Source of the DNA: Odiellus spinosus
Taxonomy: Eukaryota; Arthropoda; Arachnida; Opiliones; Phalangiidae
Direction: 5' to 3'
Assembly (NCBI GenBank): GCA_963920705.1
Contig: OY987238.1
Coordinates: 14,316,183 to 14,380,182 of the forward strand
DNA length: 64,000 nt
Positions 1-11,422 of this stretch are shown one piece after another (the stretch's first letter is position 1; every line of letters starts with the position of its first letter). Below the pieces are notes generated by a model. The model made no database searches. It was not told where the DNA came from and was given only the letters and a program-made list of their open reading frames with translations. The translations under genes and the position numbers were made by a program.

Positions 1-1
1 C

Positions 2-709
2 AAGAAACAAACTTTAGACGATGCCTACGCCGCACCCGCAAATTTCCTAGAAATAGATGTAGTAAACCCAATAACTCACGGAGTAGCGCGAAAAAGACAC
101 ACCGATTACGAAGTCCGTATGAGAGTAAGTATTTTTATCCCTATCTTAATTATTATAGGTATTCCTTAGTAACAAAATAAGAAACTTTTCAGACAAACTT
201 ACCCGTATTCAAGCTTAAAGAATCCAGCGTACGAAGAAGATACAGCGACTTTGAATGGCTTCGAAATGAATTGGAACGAGACAGTAAAGTACGTTGAACC
301 TTTTTGATCTTTGAAGTTCTTCGGTAGTAGTTTTTCAAGTATTGTTTGTAGATTGTTGTGCCTCCGCTACCGGGTAAAGCCTGGAAAAGACAAATGCCTT
401 TTAGACAAGACGAAGGAATTTATGATGAGGATTTCATCGAAGATAGGAGGAAAGGTTTAGAAATGTTCATCAACAAGTGAGAATATTTCATTAATTTAAT
501 TTAGAAATGCAGCTTAATCCTAACCTTTAGATCTACCTCTTAGCAAACTTAAATATTTAGGGCCCAGCCAAGGCTTAGCGTACTAAAATAATTAAATATT
601 TAGGGTTGCGGGCCATCCACTGGCTCAAAACGAGCGTTGTCTTCACATGTTTCTTCAAGAACCAGTCATTGACAGAAATTATGTCCCGGGAAAAATTAGA
701 AACACGTGA
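2..709 (+). CDS. Snx3: Sorting nexin 3/12, C-terminal 149 residues (4 exons, 5' partial)
   Basis: PX-domain sorting nexin that binds PtdIns3P on early endosomes and works with retromer in cargo recycling (family knowledge). Exons read 2-124, 193-288, 352-476 and 604-709, with TGA at 707-709. Introns are 68, 63 and 127 bp with donors GTAAGT, GTACGT and GTGAGA; the third intron splits a Lys codon (AA|G). The visible fragment begins [12 protein letters not shown]. It carries the PX signature [14 protein letters not shown] at about residues 55-68, the loop PPLPGK at 77-82 and [19 protein letters not shown] further on, and ends in [10 protein letters not shown], a tail typical of insect SNX3. The human protein has about 162 residues, so only some 13-15 N-terminal residues lie outside the window. 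SNX12 is the vertebrate paralogue; invertebrates usually have one SNX3-type gene. No break or missing key residue is visible. Confidence 0.96.
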
Positions 710-1240
710 AAACCGATTTTATAACAAACAATATATTATTTTTTGCTCCGAAAGACATTTTGTCGATGATGTTAATTTTTACTAAATAAGCAGCTTTTCC
801 TTTCATTCCTTTAAATTTCTGGGGGGAAAATATAAATTTAAGTTAATTATTAAGTCTAAATTAAAGCAAAATGTGGTTCAGAATTACAAAAAATGTTATT
901 TCATTTCCTACGTAATTTAAATTAAAAAAACCCCGTTATTTTCACTTCTAATTAAAAACTAACGAAGATATTATTAAAAATATAAATCATCTGTATATAA
1001 AGGATTGGATTTAAAACATTTTTGCTCGTTACACCTCACTGGCCAATTAAAAATTTAAAATGTCCATAATTAAAACGGGATTTGTAGTAAACTTTACGTA
1101 CTAAAACTTTGTTACCGGTTGAAATAAAATTTCATACGAATAAAAATCACTTTAATCGCGCTATTTATATTAAAGTTGCGTTAGATTTTGGCTAATAATT
1201 TAATCAAAAGCCTCAAACCTTCCTAAATTTGGGGAAAAAA
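710..1240 (+). other. 3' flank / probable 3' UTR of the sorting nexin gene
   Basis: AT-rich stretch with no coding signal. The first canonical AATAAA after the stop codon is at 1123-1128, so the 3' UTR could be about 430 bp. This is only a guess from the hexamer. Confidence 0.4.
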
Positions 1241-1381
1241 TTAAAGGGAGAATGAAATCATCACCAAAATTTGATTTCTATCAATTTATCGTTAAGCCTA
1301 ATTAGTTCTTAAATATTGTAATTAATTCTAGTGATAAATTGATAGAAAATCGCTTGAGGTCAAGCTTAATTCTCCCTTTAT
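1241..1381. mobile_element. TTAA-type MITE, family E (E1), 133 bp
   Basis: TTAA at 1241-1244, then AGGGAGAATG; the right end is ATTCTCCCT ending at 1377, followed by TTAT (a decayed TTAA). Inside is a hairpin formed by TTTCTATCAATTTATC and its complement near 1335. Small folded element without coding capacity. TTAA duplication is typical of piggyBac-like and Kolobok transposons. Confidence 0.7.
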
Positions 1382-2477
1382 AAAGTTATTTAACGAAATC
1401 TAACGTAACGAATCCGCTTTCGTCCTCAAAAGTTGTTAATATTGAATACATAATTGTGCCCTGGTAATATGTATATAATTGGTACTTTTTTCATTCATGA
1501 TATTAATTAATATTTGAGAAAATGAAAACTAATTATAATTCTATTGAATTGCCGTACCATTAATTTCAAATTTTGTTTCGTTGTATATATTCTGTTTGTT
1601 TTTCGTAGCTCGAGTTTACTTAATGACCAAAATAAAACTATGCTGAAATCTCACTGTATAAAATTTTCCTGATTAAATATAATATACCTGATGATAAATA
1701 ATTCTTCGTGTTTCATTTCTAATTCTTTAATTAAAGGGAGAATGAATCTACAGTTCCTTTTCATTAAAATAAGCCTAGAAATTTACTTACTCTGAAAGTA
1801 GGCTTAACCAGGATCCAAGGAGAGGTTGATGTTTTGTTAAATGTGTATCTGGCGTATCACGAGAGGTGTTAAGCTTACTAAGTAGGCTTAACAAGAACCT
1901 ACGGAGTGTTTTTTTTGTTAAACAACTATCCTGCGAATCATGCGCTTTTAATGTTTAAAATTAGGCTTAACGCAAGCAAGCTCTCGCATATTGTGAGATT
2001 TCAAACTCTCCTTACATTCGGAGTAAGAATATTTATCCTTTTTCCAGTAGACCCTGGTGTTTATTTTGCGAAACATTCTAGCAAAGGTCACGCGTGATTT
2101 CTCTTACCAACTCCTCTACATTTCAGTCTGGTGTTTCCTTTTCATCAAAATTCCTTCGCTAAAGCTAGGCCTAAAATGTTCCCTATACTTTACCTAGACA
2201 CGTTTCTATATAAAAATTGCGAGCAAATGCGTTATTAAATCAATATATTGGTTGAATTTAGATAATTTATTAATTCATTAAAGGAGTGTCCCTTTCAAAC
2301 TAGCCAATCTGTTTAGCTTGACAAAATGGAAAAGCTTAAGGATTATTGTCATAGCAGATTACAAACATTTTAGAAAAAGAGCGTAGAGTCAATTCTTTTG
2401 GAAGAAGCGTATAACAAATATTAAATTAACAGTGTCTGATTTAAAAACTATTTCAAAGTTGTTTCTAGTCTATTCTC
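1382..2477. other. Intergenic, with a diverged family-E fragment from 1731
   Basis: TTAAAGGGAGAATGAA at 1731-1746 is a clear left end of family E. The following block (about 1795-1900) repeats GTAGGCTTAAC...GGATCC, like the arms of the longer E copies at 41.0 and 53.4 kb. No convincing right end was found. A 63-codon ORF at 1906-2097 lies in this material and shows no protein character. Confidence 0.5.
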
Positions 2478-2483
2478 TTTATT
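2478..2483 (-). promoter_or_regulatory. Poly(A) signal AATAAA for the TEDC1-like gene
   Basis: Reads AATAAA on the minus strand, 8 bp beyond the stop codon (2492-2494). It fits a very short 3' UTR. Confidence 0.5.
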
Positions 2484-2491
2484 TTGGGCGG

Positions 2492-3214
2492 TTATTCATT
2501 TAATATATTTGAGAAGATATCTTTGGGGTTGGAACTTTGTTTAATATATAACAAATATTGATTATTCAGCAACAAGAAATGAGGCAAGATGTCAACCTGA
2601 CAAATTTGACAAACTGGGCTAGTGTTCGCGATTGTTGGTAAAACGTGTAAAGCTTGTTTTTCCAATTTCACCCATTTCCAAAAGATTATCTCGCTTTCTT
2701 TCCAATTTTTGAAGGCTTTCTGAAGTTTATGTTTAGGATCGCGCGTTTTTTTCTCTCTATCGATAATCTCCTCAAAAAATGAGAGTTCGAAAGATTTGAT
2801 TTTCAAATTGTAGTAATAAGTTAAATGAATAGATTTGTCGTTTTTATTATCTCGCGAGTCTTTGAGAAATAAATTACTGTTCTCGAGTTTTAAGCAGCGA
2901 CTCTTGCCATTTTTCTCGTAAGCTAACATTGTTTTAAGAGTTAGGGCGTCAATGGCGTTAAATTTCGAAACGACGGTTGTTAACCAGGAAAATAAGTCTT
3001 TGGAGTCTATTTCGTTTACTCGTAAACAGTCGTGATTGCAAATGATATTGCGGCATAAGTTTGAAATAACTTTTTTGACCAGTTTAGCTTCATTGTCATC
3101 TAAAATTTGATGCTTCGCTTTGCGCAATATCTCTGGAGAAATTTTACCTAAAGCTAACACTGATAAGACTCTACAAAAGTTTTCAACGCTTGACTGGATT
3201 GAGACTGAATCCAT
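2492..3214 (-). CDS. Tedc1: TEDC1-like protein (tubulin epsilon and delta complex 1), 240 aa, intronless
   Basis: Single uninterrupted frame from ATG at 3212-3214 to TAA at 2492-2494. The longest non-repeat ORF in the window, with normal, mixed amino-acid composition. The N-terminal block, about residues 20-35, reads LALGKISPEILRKAKH and resembles the start of animal TEDC1 (human C14orf80), which has a S-P-E-I-F-R-R-A-K motif. About residues 165-180 hold NWKESEIIFWKWV, resembling the E-L-V-F-W-Q-W-M segment of TEDC1. TEDC1 acts with TEDC2, delta- and epsilon-tubulin in centriole triplet stability (family knowledge). The C-terminal part holds a CQICQ pair of cysteines and no recognised domain. 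The protein is shorter than human TEDC1. The gene lies convergent to the sorting nexin gene, 1.8 kb from its stop. Identification comes from recalled motifs, not a search. Confidence 0.58.
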   Translation of the reverse strand: MDSVSIQSSVENFCRVLSVLALGKISPEILRKAKHQILDDNEAKLVKKVISNLCRNIICNHDCLRVNEIDSKDLFSWLTTVVSKFNAIDALTLKTMLAYEKNGKSRCLKLENSNLFLKDSRDNKNDKSIHLTYYYNLKIKSFELSFFEEIIDREKKTRDPKHKLQKAFKNWKESEIIFWKWVKLEKQALHVLPTIANTSPVCQICQVDILPHFLLLNNQYLLYIKQSSNPKDIFSNILNE

Positions 3215-4779
3215 GACCGAACCTCGCGTTTATATTTTTCACATGTCACATATGAGACCAAGAATAATTCAGTTTGAAGTAGATTTTCATTAAATTGTTT
3301 TCCTTTGCTTATTTCTTACCGAGTACTGCTTTGAGATTAGTATAATCCATTGTTTATAAAGGCGAGGAAACTGTCGAATTGATGAAATTGTCTAATTAGA
3401 AATATTTGTATCTATAAATTTGAATAATAATTGAATAACTGTTAAAAATTCGAAACCAAGAGCAGGCGACTAATAAAACACAAATGAGTTACCAGACGAC
3501 ATACTAGGACCGCGTTCCATTGGTTGAAAACCTCACTGTATTATATTTCCGCATCCGGGTAAAACTCGACGGAGAAAAATGGAAATTTCCAAATGGCGCT
3601 AATTTTGAATATTTGTGTAGGTTGTGTACAAATTTAAAATTTAGTGTCATTCAGAAATCCGCATATATTTCAAATTTCAGAAGAACTAGAATACAGTGAC
3701 GTTTTCTAATAAATGGGGTCACCGGATGACGTCATCTTAAGTAAAGGAACTTCCACGAGAAATGCGCCTCGAATGGCAATTACGGCTCTAAGTACTGGGC
3801 GTAATTTTTTTTTTTTTTTTTCGATTGCTATAGCTCAATGATATTCATTTCTAGTTGAGTTGTGTTTTACAGCGTTTACCAATTCAAAGCTTGGCCAACA
3901 AAGTTACAATGCGCTGTTAAGTGGTGTGTTAAAAGGATCAAAATAAACGATGTTATGTAAAACAATTCCAATAAGAAATGGTTCCCCCTTTGACATATCG
4001 CGAGGAAAAACGGAAGGAGATATTATTAATCCTAGGAAGCAAAAGGATTTGATCAAAAAGCGCTGAAAGCGTAAAACGAGTCTCATCCCGCATCCTTTGA
4101 GGAATGTTTCCCTTTCCCTGATCCAAATGATGGGTGGATAAGGGTGTGGTGGTGTTTTAGAAATAGACCACTTTGCTGGAAATAGCTACGAGCCTGTCTA
4201 GGGCCAAATCGGAAAAGCTTTTATAGGGCTTTTATCTTTTGTTATAGATTTTATTCAAGAAGGATAAAGAAAAGGAGTCGAAATAGGGGAAAGAAGAGAT
4301 TCGCGAGATGGTCAACTTTCAATCCTTAGTTTTATAATCCAAGCTATTCGCGCCGTCTCCGGCTGTAGGATAAGCTAATCTTTGCGCAGCTGTTAAGTAA
4401 CTGTTTTCTTAAGGTTGGCGATTTCCTTTAAAAGATATTTAGTGGCCTTTGACAGCACCACTCTTTCTCTCTCTCCATCTCTATTTATTTAAAAGTATGT
4501 CCTTGTAAGATGTCATCGCGTTATGTATTACAATGCGCAACTTAGTCGCATATAAGCGTATTAATTGAAAGAAAAGCTTAGTTTTAAGTAATTTAAAGAG
4601 CCCATCTGCCCCTTGAAAATGGCCTTCCTTTATTAACGCGAATTTTAAATCCTCTTTACCAGAAAACGGTTGAATATTTTTGAGTGATATTTTGTATAGA
4701 CGCTATGTAGTCTATACTGCATCCATTGGACGTGCCTCCCTTTAAAGGAACTATCCGCAATTTTTAAATTCTCTTTAAA
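3215..4779. other. Intergenic, upstream of the TEDC1-like gene
   Basis: No gene or paired repeat seen. A run of 16 T lies near 3807-3822. The segment directly upstream of 3214 would hold the promoter of the minus-strand gene, but no clear core element was found. Confidence 0.4.
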
Positions 4780-5675
4780 GTCGCGGGCCTTCTTTTCTAC
4801 TTTAGTAGACGACGTTGACCGTATAGTCAAAGCGAGGCTGCGCGCGCATTGGAATAGCATTTTAAAGGGGCAAATTCCTAAGCAGATAGGACCTTTAAAA
4901 GCATTACGTCCGTTACCATTCTTGTTTCTATATCCAGCTAGTTTGAGCGATATTTTCGGAGGGCTTTAGCCAATTTCTTAGCACGCTCGCTATCGATTGC
5001 GCGATAAAAATTAAAAGTATTGGTTTTTGGCGATCGACAAGGTCTTATATAAGGGCTTAGGCCCTTAAAGAAAAGTATTTTCTCGCTTTTTGGGAAAATT
5101 GGACGTTGCCAAAGAGCTTCGAAAATTGAAAAATCTTCACGCCCAATACCGAGAAAACGGACTTAAAAGGAGGGAGTGGAGCTTTCGGATAGCTTTCCTT
5201 AATTGAGCCGGCCTTTGATCCGATTTTACGAAGCATAAAAGTGATTTGAAGAAATCCGTCCAAGATCTTTCCAGCAAATAGAAAATTCTTTTTTATTCTC
5301 GGTGTAAAATAAATGATTTTGGTAAAGAAAGGAAGATTCATTCAAGCGTGCGATTCATTTTCTAGTTTTTTTATAACTAAATCAAACCTCTATTTAGAAG
5401 AGCATTTTCTTAAAGAGAGAATGCAACAGAAGTCATTTTTTATCGATTCCTTATCCATATTATCTCCATGAATCCAGCTAAGCCTATTTTGATGATAAGT
5501 ATGAAGTTTATTTCTAGTTTACTACGTGTTTTAATGTTGGATTAGGCCTATTTAAACGATAAGGAATCACTCGTTGTTAGGTTGAATTCTGCCTTTAAAT
5601 CCCCTTTAAAGTCGACTTGTATTCTAGCTTAGCAGACGACGTACAGTCAAAGGAAGGTTGCGCGCCTTAAGGAAA
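4767..5675. repeat. Two diverged copies of one dispersed sequence (about 4767-4852 and 5598-5665)
   Basis: Both copies run CTTTAAAGTCG, then TAG(T/C)AGACGACGT, then AGTCAAAG and GGTTGCGCGC or GGCTGCGCGC, with small indels. The region between them holds TTTAAAG-rich sequence and E3. AGCAGACGAC also recurs at about 47.06 and 47.93 kb, so this may be a transposon end. Family unknown. Confidence 0.45.
5410..5598. mobile_element. TTAA-type MITE, family E (E3), 181 bp
   Basis: TTAA 5410-5413, then AGAGAGAATGCAAC. The right end is GTTGAATTCTGCCT, ending at 5594 and followed by TTAA. The arms contain the AAGCCTATTT and TAGGCCTATTT blocks found in the other E copies. Confidence 0.65.
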
Positions 5676-6137
5676 GATATCAAAACTTCATCCGGCAACT
5701 TTAAAACTTTCTTCTTCTTCGCGAAACCGACCAATTTCGATCAATATTAAGCTAAGACAATAGAACGTATATACATCAGGGGTTTAAAAGGGTGTGTGTG
5801 TGGGGATGAAGTTTGGTGGACAACGTAGCCATCATAGGCGTGCCATTGGCCACCGGAATTTTCCCGGAGTTAATAGAAAGTAGCGCGTCACTTCGGGGGT
5901 TTCAAAACACCATTAATCTTCGGGACGCAAGCTGCGTGTCAGAGATTGTTAATTAAACTCCACGCTTCGATACTTGGCCCCCACACCCCTTCCAAAAGAA
6001 CTCCCTCGACGAACACTCGACGTTGTAAAACTAAAACCACTTCTCCGAACTCGCTAATTTTAATGTCAATACGTCACTAAAACTAACTCTAAACTATCCT
6101 AAAGTTATAGAAAAATATAGGATATGATCCTTGGTTT
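5676..6137. other. Intergenic, nothing recognised
   Basis: Slightly GC-richer stretch without a coding frame or paired repeat. Confidence 0.4.
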
Positions 6138-6144
6138 GTTTTAC

Positions 6145-6461
6145 CAAGAATCCATTCAGGTTCCATAAGAATATGGGAGCATAGCTTTAGCCTCTGGTAC
6201 CATCCTCCCAAACTTTGTAACAAAAGTTCGTCCGCAATTTTCGCCACATTTGTACGCTTAGATCTTTTTTTCGGTCGGCTCCATTTTTATTACCCAAAAT
6301 ATTACGTCAAGGTCGTTAGTGGCGCGGGTTAATAATAGATGTCAGGAGCGATTTACTTGAAAAATCGATTCGAAGCGGACGAACTTTTGCTACAAAGTTT
6401 GGGAGGATGGTTATTGAATCGCGGCCCTCCCATATTCTTATAGAACCTGAATGGATTATTG
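6145..6461 (+). mobile_element. MITE family B, copy B1 (317 bp)
   Basis: Terminal inverted repeat CAAGAATCCATTCAGGTTCC, followed inward by further inverted sequence ending near CATATTCTTAT. Exact 7-bp target duplication GTTTTAC at 6138-6144 and 6462-6468. The interior has a second inverted pair (TTTGTAACAAAAGTTCGTCC and a near-complement), so almost the whole element can fold back. No transposase. Confidence 0.85.
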
Positions 6462-6468
6462 GTTTTAC

Positions 6469-7127
6469 GTCTAAAAGGAGGACAGTGTCTTAAGCTTACC
6501 CCTTTGCGATGGTTCCAATACACTTTTAAAGGCCCTTTTAAAAATGCTCTTCATTTACAAGAACAGCATTGCTTTGACTGCGCAATTTGCTATAGTTAAC
6601 GTCGTATGTAGGCAGTATTTTTTGTTTTTAAATCCCCTAATCCCCTAACTGTAAAACTTCGTTAGAATCTTAATCCCACTAATCTTTAAAGTAAGGTTAT
6701 TTCACGACTAATCCAGGCAACGGCTCAAGAGATTTTGCGATTTTCTAGCCCGATACCTTCCTTTCTTAACTCTCCCGTATTTTCATTTTAAATTTTATTT
6801 CCGATTGAGTTTAATATTATGTATTATTCCGCCTTAACTACAGTCACGTTGCTACTTTCTAAGCGAACAAGATTAAGAATAAAATGTTATCCATATAGGC
6901 TGGATAGAAAAGATGTGGATAAATTCCCCTGGAGTTCTAGAATTTCTCCTCTTTGCTGATTAATTTTAGTCGCCAGTGAGTTGTAATTATCGAAGCTTAG
7001 TACCGTGATTATACGCTCAGAAATAGTAACGGACTCCGAGGAAGAGAAATAGCCATCAGAGGGATAGTTTCAATTTGAAAGGACTGAAGGAAGACGGTGG
7101 AATCGCCATCTACACTAGATTAGGGCC
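6469..7127. other. Intergenic, nothing recognised
   Basis: AT-rich; no ORF with protein character and no clear repeat boundary. Confidence 0.4.
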
Positions 7128-7400
7128 CCGTTCACACTTTGAATCCATTTTGAAAGGTTTTAGAAAGGTCAATTAAAAATCAAACCAATATTCAAATCGC
7201 CAGAAATCGATATAAGCGTCACGCGTTCAAGCGTTATCTTTATAAATCGATTTAATTGTAGCTTCATCTATCGGTTGTTGAAACCAGCCGAATCGGTACG
7301 AAATTGGTTCCCGAAGCAGTCTCGAGATATCGAATCAAATCGATTTGAGAAAAGACGGTTTCCCGTTCCCACGACTCTACATGAAATATGTGGAGATCAT
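7128..7400. mobile_element. Family F dispersed element, copy F1
   Basis: Starts CCCCGTTCACACTTTGAATC and contains the family F core: AAATCGATTTA, GGTTGTTGAAACCAGCC and TTCCCGAAGCAGT. Ends near CCCGTTCCCACGACTC. Full ends and target duplication were not resolved. Confidence 0.55.
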
Positions 7401-7737
7401 TTTGTTATACTAAAAAATATTTCAGCCTTTAAACTTCGTACGCTTATTGAACTCAGCGTACAGCTGAGACCTTTTGTTATTAATAATTAATTAAGTTAAC
7501 GAATAAATTAATTTTAACTCCAGGCTAAATAATATTACACGGAAGACTTGTTAAGAATCTTTTCTCCAAGTTCTCCGCGCTATATTGTAATTGGTGACCC
7601 CTTATAACCCCGGGAGAAATAAGTATTCGCGCCAAGTGCAAAGGGATACACAATTTAAATTCGACAAAATTTAAATTATTAATTCCAAATATAAAGCAAA
7701 CAAAGCGTTAAATGAATCATTTCATATTTACACTTTA
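7401..7737. other. AT-rich gap between two F copies
   Basis: No gene; TTAATTAA-rich sequence. Confidence 0.4.
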
Positions 7738-7983
7738 GCTACAGTCACACTAACACTTCTTAATCGATTTGAAAGGGCAAAATCAAACCGATATTGAAAT
7801 CGCCCACCAGGAATCGATCGTCGCGTGTTCGCGCATTTATAAATCGATTTATCGTAGCTTCATCTATCGGTTGTTGAAACCAGCCGAATCGGTACGAAAC
7901 TGGTTCCCGAAGCAGTTTCTAGAAATCCAAATCGATTCGAGAAAAGGCTTAAATCGATTTCAAGGCGTAGTATGAACGCAGCT
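7738..7983. mobile_element. Family F dispersed element, copy F2 (about 246 bp)
   Basis: Termini AGCTACAGTCACACTA and TAGTATGAACGCAGCT are imperfect inverted repeats. The core matches F1, including ATCGGTTGTTGAAACCAGCC. A 68-codon frame here is not a gene. Confidence 0.6.
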
Positions 7984-8632
7984 ATTGAATAATGGACATC
8001 TTAATCTTAATAGATGAAGAGGAATAACTTCTTTTGTCTACTTTATTTGCCGTTAGAGGAAGCTACTAATAGGCGTCAATTGCTAATAGTCCTCGATGGC
8101 GGGCTCTATTGTCAAGCTCGAGAGCAGTTATGACAATTATATTTTAGTTTTTTATATTAGTACTAACGTCGTAAAATGAAAGCGATAAATGTCGAGCCGA
8201 AATAGCGTGAATAGTCCAAAGGACGATAAGGGTGTAATCTAGGTGTTGCCGACTCGATGACTACACATTCGGAATAAATTACTCGACACTCTTACTTCTT
8301 GTACCCCACCCCAATTTTAGTCTGTTTTTGTCGAAGGAGAGATAAAGATTGTCAATAGAGACACGCTACACCCGTCATTAGGCCGGGCCATTGATTCGTT
8401 TTCCCATATCTACGACTCTCTCTCTAACATTTTTCAAAACCCCCAAAAAACTAACCCCAAAGATATATATATATATATTTCAAATCTGCGGATCGAGTAG
8501 CTTAGAGAGTAGTTATTGACCAGATAATCACGAAACACTCCTTCCTATTCCAGTTCAATAATACTATTTTGGCCGTTAGAGGACGATTATGAACGCCAGG
8601 TTTTATTATTCATAGGGGTCCATTGTTAATAG
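7984..8632. repeat. Two copies of a GCCGTTAGAGGA-headed sequence
   Basis: GCCGTTAGAGGA occurs at about 8049 and 8572, followed by related sequence ending ATTG(C/T)TAATAGT. A third copy of the head is at about 46.85 kb. A1 is inserted directly after the second one. Also holds a (TA)n run at 8463-8478. Confidence 0.4.
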
Positions 8633-8639
8633 TTCTAGC

Positions 8640-8977
8640 CAGAAGTAGATGAAACCCTCCTTTGAAGTCTACTACTCTAATGTTCGATATAGCGCTCCTC
8701 TCTGTATGGGTAAAATTCACAATTTTACGAGTTAGAAGGGGTCCTACTTCATACCCCCCTGTCTACGCAAAATTGGAAATTCTCTCTCTCCATAAACGAC
8801 GACGTTTTTTTGACGAACTCCGAGGCTGCTAGAGATATTCGCTCGACGAACTCCCGCTCCGAAAATATCTACCGTTAGGAGGCGTACGAATCGCCATTTT
8901 TGAAACTAACCCATACAGAGAGGGGTAGACAAGACCCGGGAGTAATAGACTTCAAAGGAGGGTTTCATCGGCTTCTG
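8640..8977 (+). mobile_element. MITE family A, copy A1 (338 bp)
   Basis: Terminal inverted repeats of about 38 bp (right arm CAGAAGCCGATGAAACCCTC read inward) plus a second inverted pair built on CTCTCTGTATGGG. Exact 7-bp duplication TTCTAGC at 8633-8639 and 8978-8984. The left arm starts CAGAAGTAGATG, a variant shared only with A2. Non-coding, despite several open frames. Confidence 0.9.
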
Positions 8978-8984
8978 TTCTAGC

Positions 8985-11071
8985 CTAAACGTAGCTGATA
9001 TAGCAGTTGCAAATTCTATCAAAGAATGGTCATTAATGAAACTGAATGTTATATCTGCTCGCGGCTGGAGAGAAATGGGTTATTTCTACCATCGTAATAT
9101 TCCGAGGTTTACAGATAGAGCGAGTAGAAACGACTAAGTGCGTTTTCGTGTTCACTATACATCACTGATATTTTTCTTCAAATATTTTATCTTTTTTTCT
9201 GGGATTTTAATGGAATATAAGATTAAATTTAACCAGATTTTGAAATTTTATTTAAAATAGAAAGTAATATCTTACTGCGAGGTTTCTTTAAATTAATTAA
9301 AATATTGACGTGTCATCTAGGAATAGATTAGCAATATGGGCATTGACCTAGCTTTTCCTTGTTAAGGAACCATTTGTAGAGCCTAAGGCGTGATAAGGTC
9401 GGTTTCGCGCGGTTTTTTTCGTAAAAGTACTTGGATCTAGAAAGACAATTACTCTCCAGAAATAAACTACCCGATATATCAAAAGAAAAACGACATATTT
9501 TTGACAATTTTAAGTTTCTTTTAACTCGTCAACCCAAAGGTATCAATTACTAAGCGGTAGCCTACCGGTCAGAGTTCCTGAACACGACTGAAAATTTCTA
9601 AAATATATTTATAGTCTCACAGGCGCCAATAAAATTTGTGGTTTTTCATTCCTACGCGTAATTTTTCGTAAATTAAATAAGTGTTTTTTTATAAATATAT
9701 CTTGGTTTTTTTTTTATTCGTCGCTCGGCCCACCTAAAAGCTCGCTGTCATTTTTAGTCGTTAAAAACAATTATATGAATTACAGGTTACATCGATCGTA
9801 ATTTTGCTATCTCTACGAGGTACGCGACAGAATTGCTATAATATTAAATAGCATACCCTTCGGTGGCCGCCGAGTTAAGTAGATAAGTATGGACGGACTG
9901 ATAGGGCCACTTATTTCTCTATCACTCATACCTAACATAAGTCAGAAAGAAATACTTGCAAAAATTGCGTCGACATATATTATAATTTTTGACAAAAATG
10001 GTTCTTCTAAATATACAGGGTGTGTTCTAAAATGGTGGTAGGACCAAGCTACAGTGGGTTCTACGAGTCATTATAAGACGAAAATGTTCTATGACGTTTT
10101 GTCGTACGGAGCGCTGTTTAAGAGTTACGAAATGAATCATGTGTGGATGACCCCTTAATTAAGGACATTAATAAAATGATAAAAATCAATTTTTTATCAA
10201 ACGCGTGCTTTTAAAAAACCAGCGAAATAATTAAGCCTATTTTAAACCCAAACCAAAACTATCTTCCAATCTAAATATCAAAGTAAATGTTTTTCTTACC
10301 TCCCAAGCGTCAGAAACTTCTCATTAGGGGGGCCAAAATCTTGTAGTAATTGGCTTCTATTCTCCTTTGTATAAGGAGTAATTTCAAGTTTTGTTTGAGA
10401 TCTCCAAAGTTCAAAGTTCCCTTTCAATTTATCTAAAAGAAAAATAATAAAAAAAAAACATTGTAACAAAATTAATTTCAGAAAAAAAAATTCAAAATCA
10501 TTTCTAGCTCCAAGTGTCCCTTTAAATTCAAAATTTTCCACATCCGGTTAGAAAATTTAATTGAAAAGTATATTGAACCTTCGGATTAATATATGGAATT
10601 TTATTTCGTATTCATTTATTCATTATTCATAATAATAATCGAAGCTTCGTTCTACAAACAACTACAACGTATAAAAGTACGCCTTTTCATAGAAAAAATG
10701 ATATTTTAAAAGGAATTAAGAGCACTTCTAACGTTGTAACTACGTATACGAATAATCTTCAAAACCATTTCTAAAGGTTTATAGAGGTAGAAAAAGTTGC
10801 CTTCCAAAAAAATAATTAAATTCTTAAAAAACGACGTGGGAACAAAATTTACATGAAAAACGTTATTTTAAATATGTGCCTTGGATATGTTATAGCAAAT
10901 TAATGTTTATATTTTGATACTACAATCATAGTGTAAATTAATTTGGAATTGATGCAAAAACCCTGACAGTCTCACTTTAAACTAATTAATTATTGATTAA
11001 TTTAACTATAACCACGTATTTTAACTATTTAAACTATTAAAACGTATCTATATGAATAACGTTATATATCC
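8985..11071. other. Intergenic, with one family-H block
   Basis: The only recognised item is the H block at 9392-9432. The rest is AT-rich, with A-runs near 10440-10490, and holds no gene. CCCTGACAGTCTCACTTTAA at about 10963-10980 looks like a single family-I terminus. Confidence 0.4.
9392..9432 (-). repeat. Family H conserved block, copy H1
   Basis: GATAAGGTCGGTTTCGCGCG, then a T-run, CGTAAAAGTACTT. The same block is at 31350, 35677 and 60207. Confidence 0.6.
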
Positions 11072-11078
11072 TCCTTAG

Positions 11079-11415
11079 CAGAAGTAGATGAAACCCTCCT
11101 TTGAAGTCTACTACTCTAATGTTCCATATAGCGCTCCTCTCTGTATGGGTAAAATTCACAATTTTACGAGATCGGAGGGGTCCTACTTCATCCCCCCTGT
11201 CTACGGAAAATTGGAAATTCTCTCTCTCCACAAACGACGACGTTTTTTTGACGAACTCCGAGGCTGCTAGAGATATTCGCTCGACGAACTCCCGCTACGA
11301 AAATATCTACCGTTAGGAGGCGTACGAATCGCGCTTTTTGAGAATAACCCATACAGAGAGGGGTAGACAAGACCCGGGAGTAATAGACTTCAAAGGAGGG
11401 TTTCATCGGCTTCTG
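11079..11415 (+). mobile_element. MITE family A, copy A2 (337 bp)
   Basis: Exact 7-bp duplication TCCTTAG at 11072-11078 and 11416-11422. Same structure as A1 and shares its left-arm variant CAGAAGTAGATG. Confidence 0.92.
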
Positions 11416-11422
11416 TCCTTAG

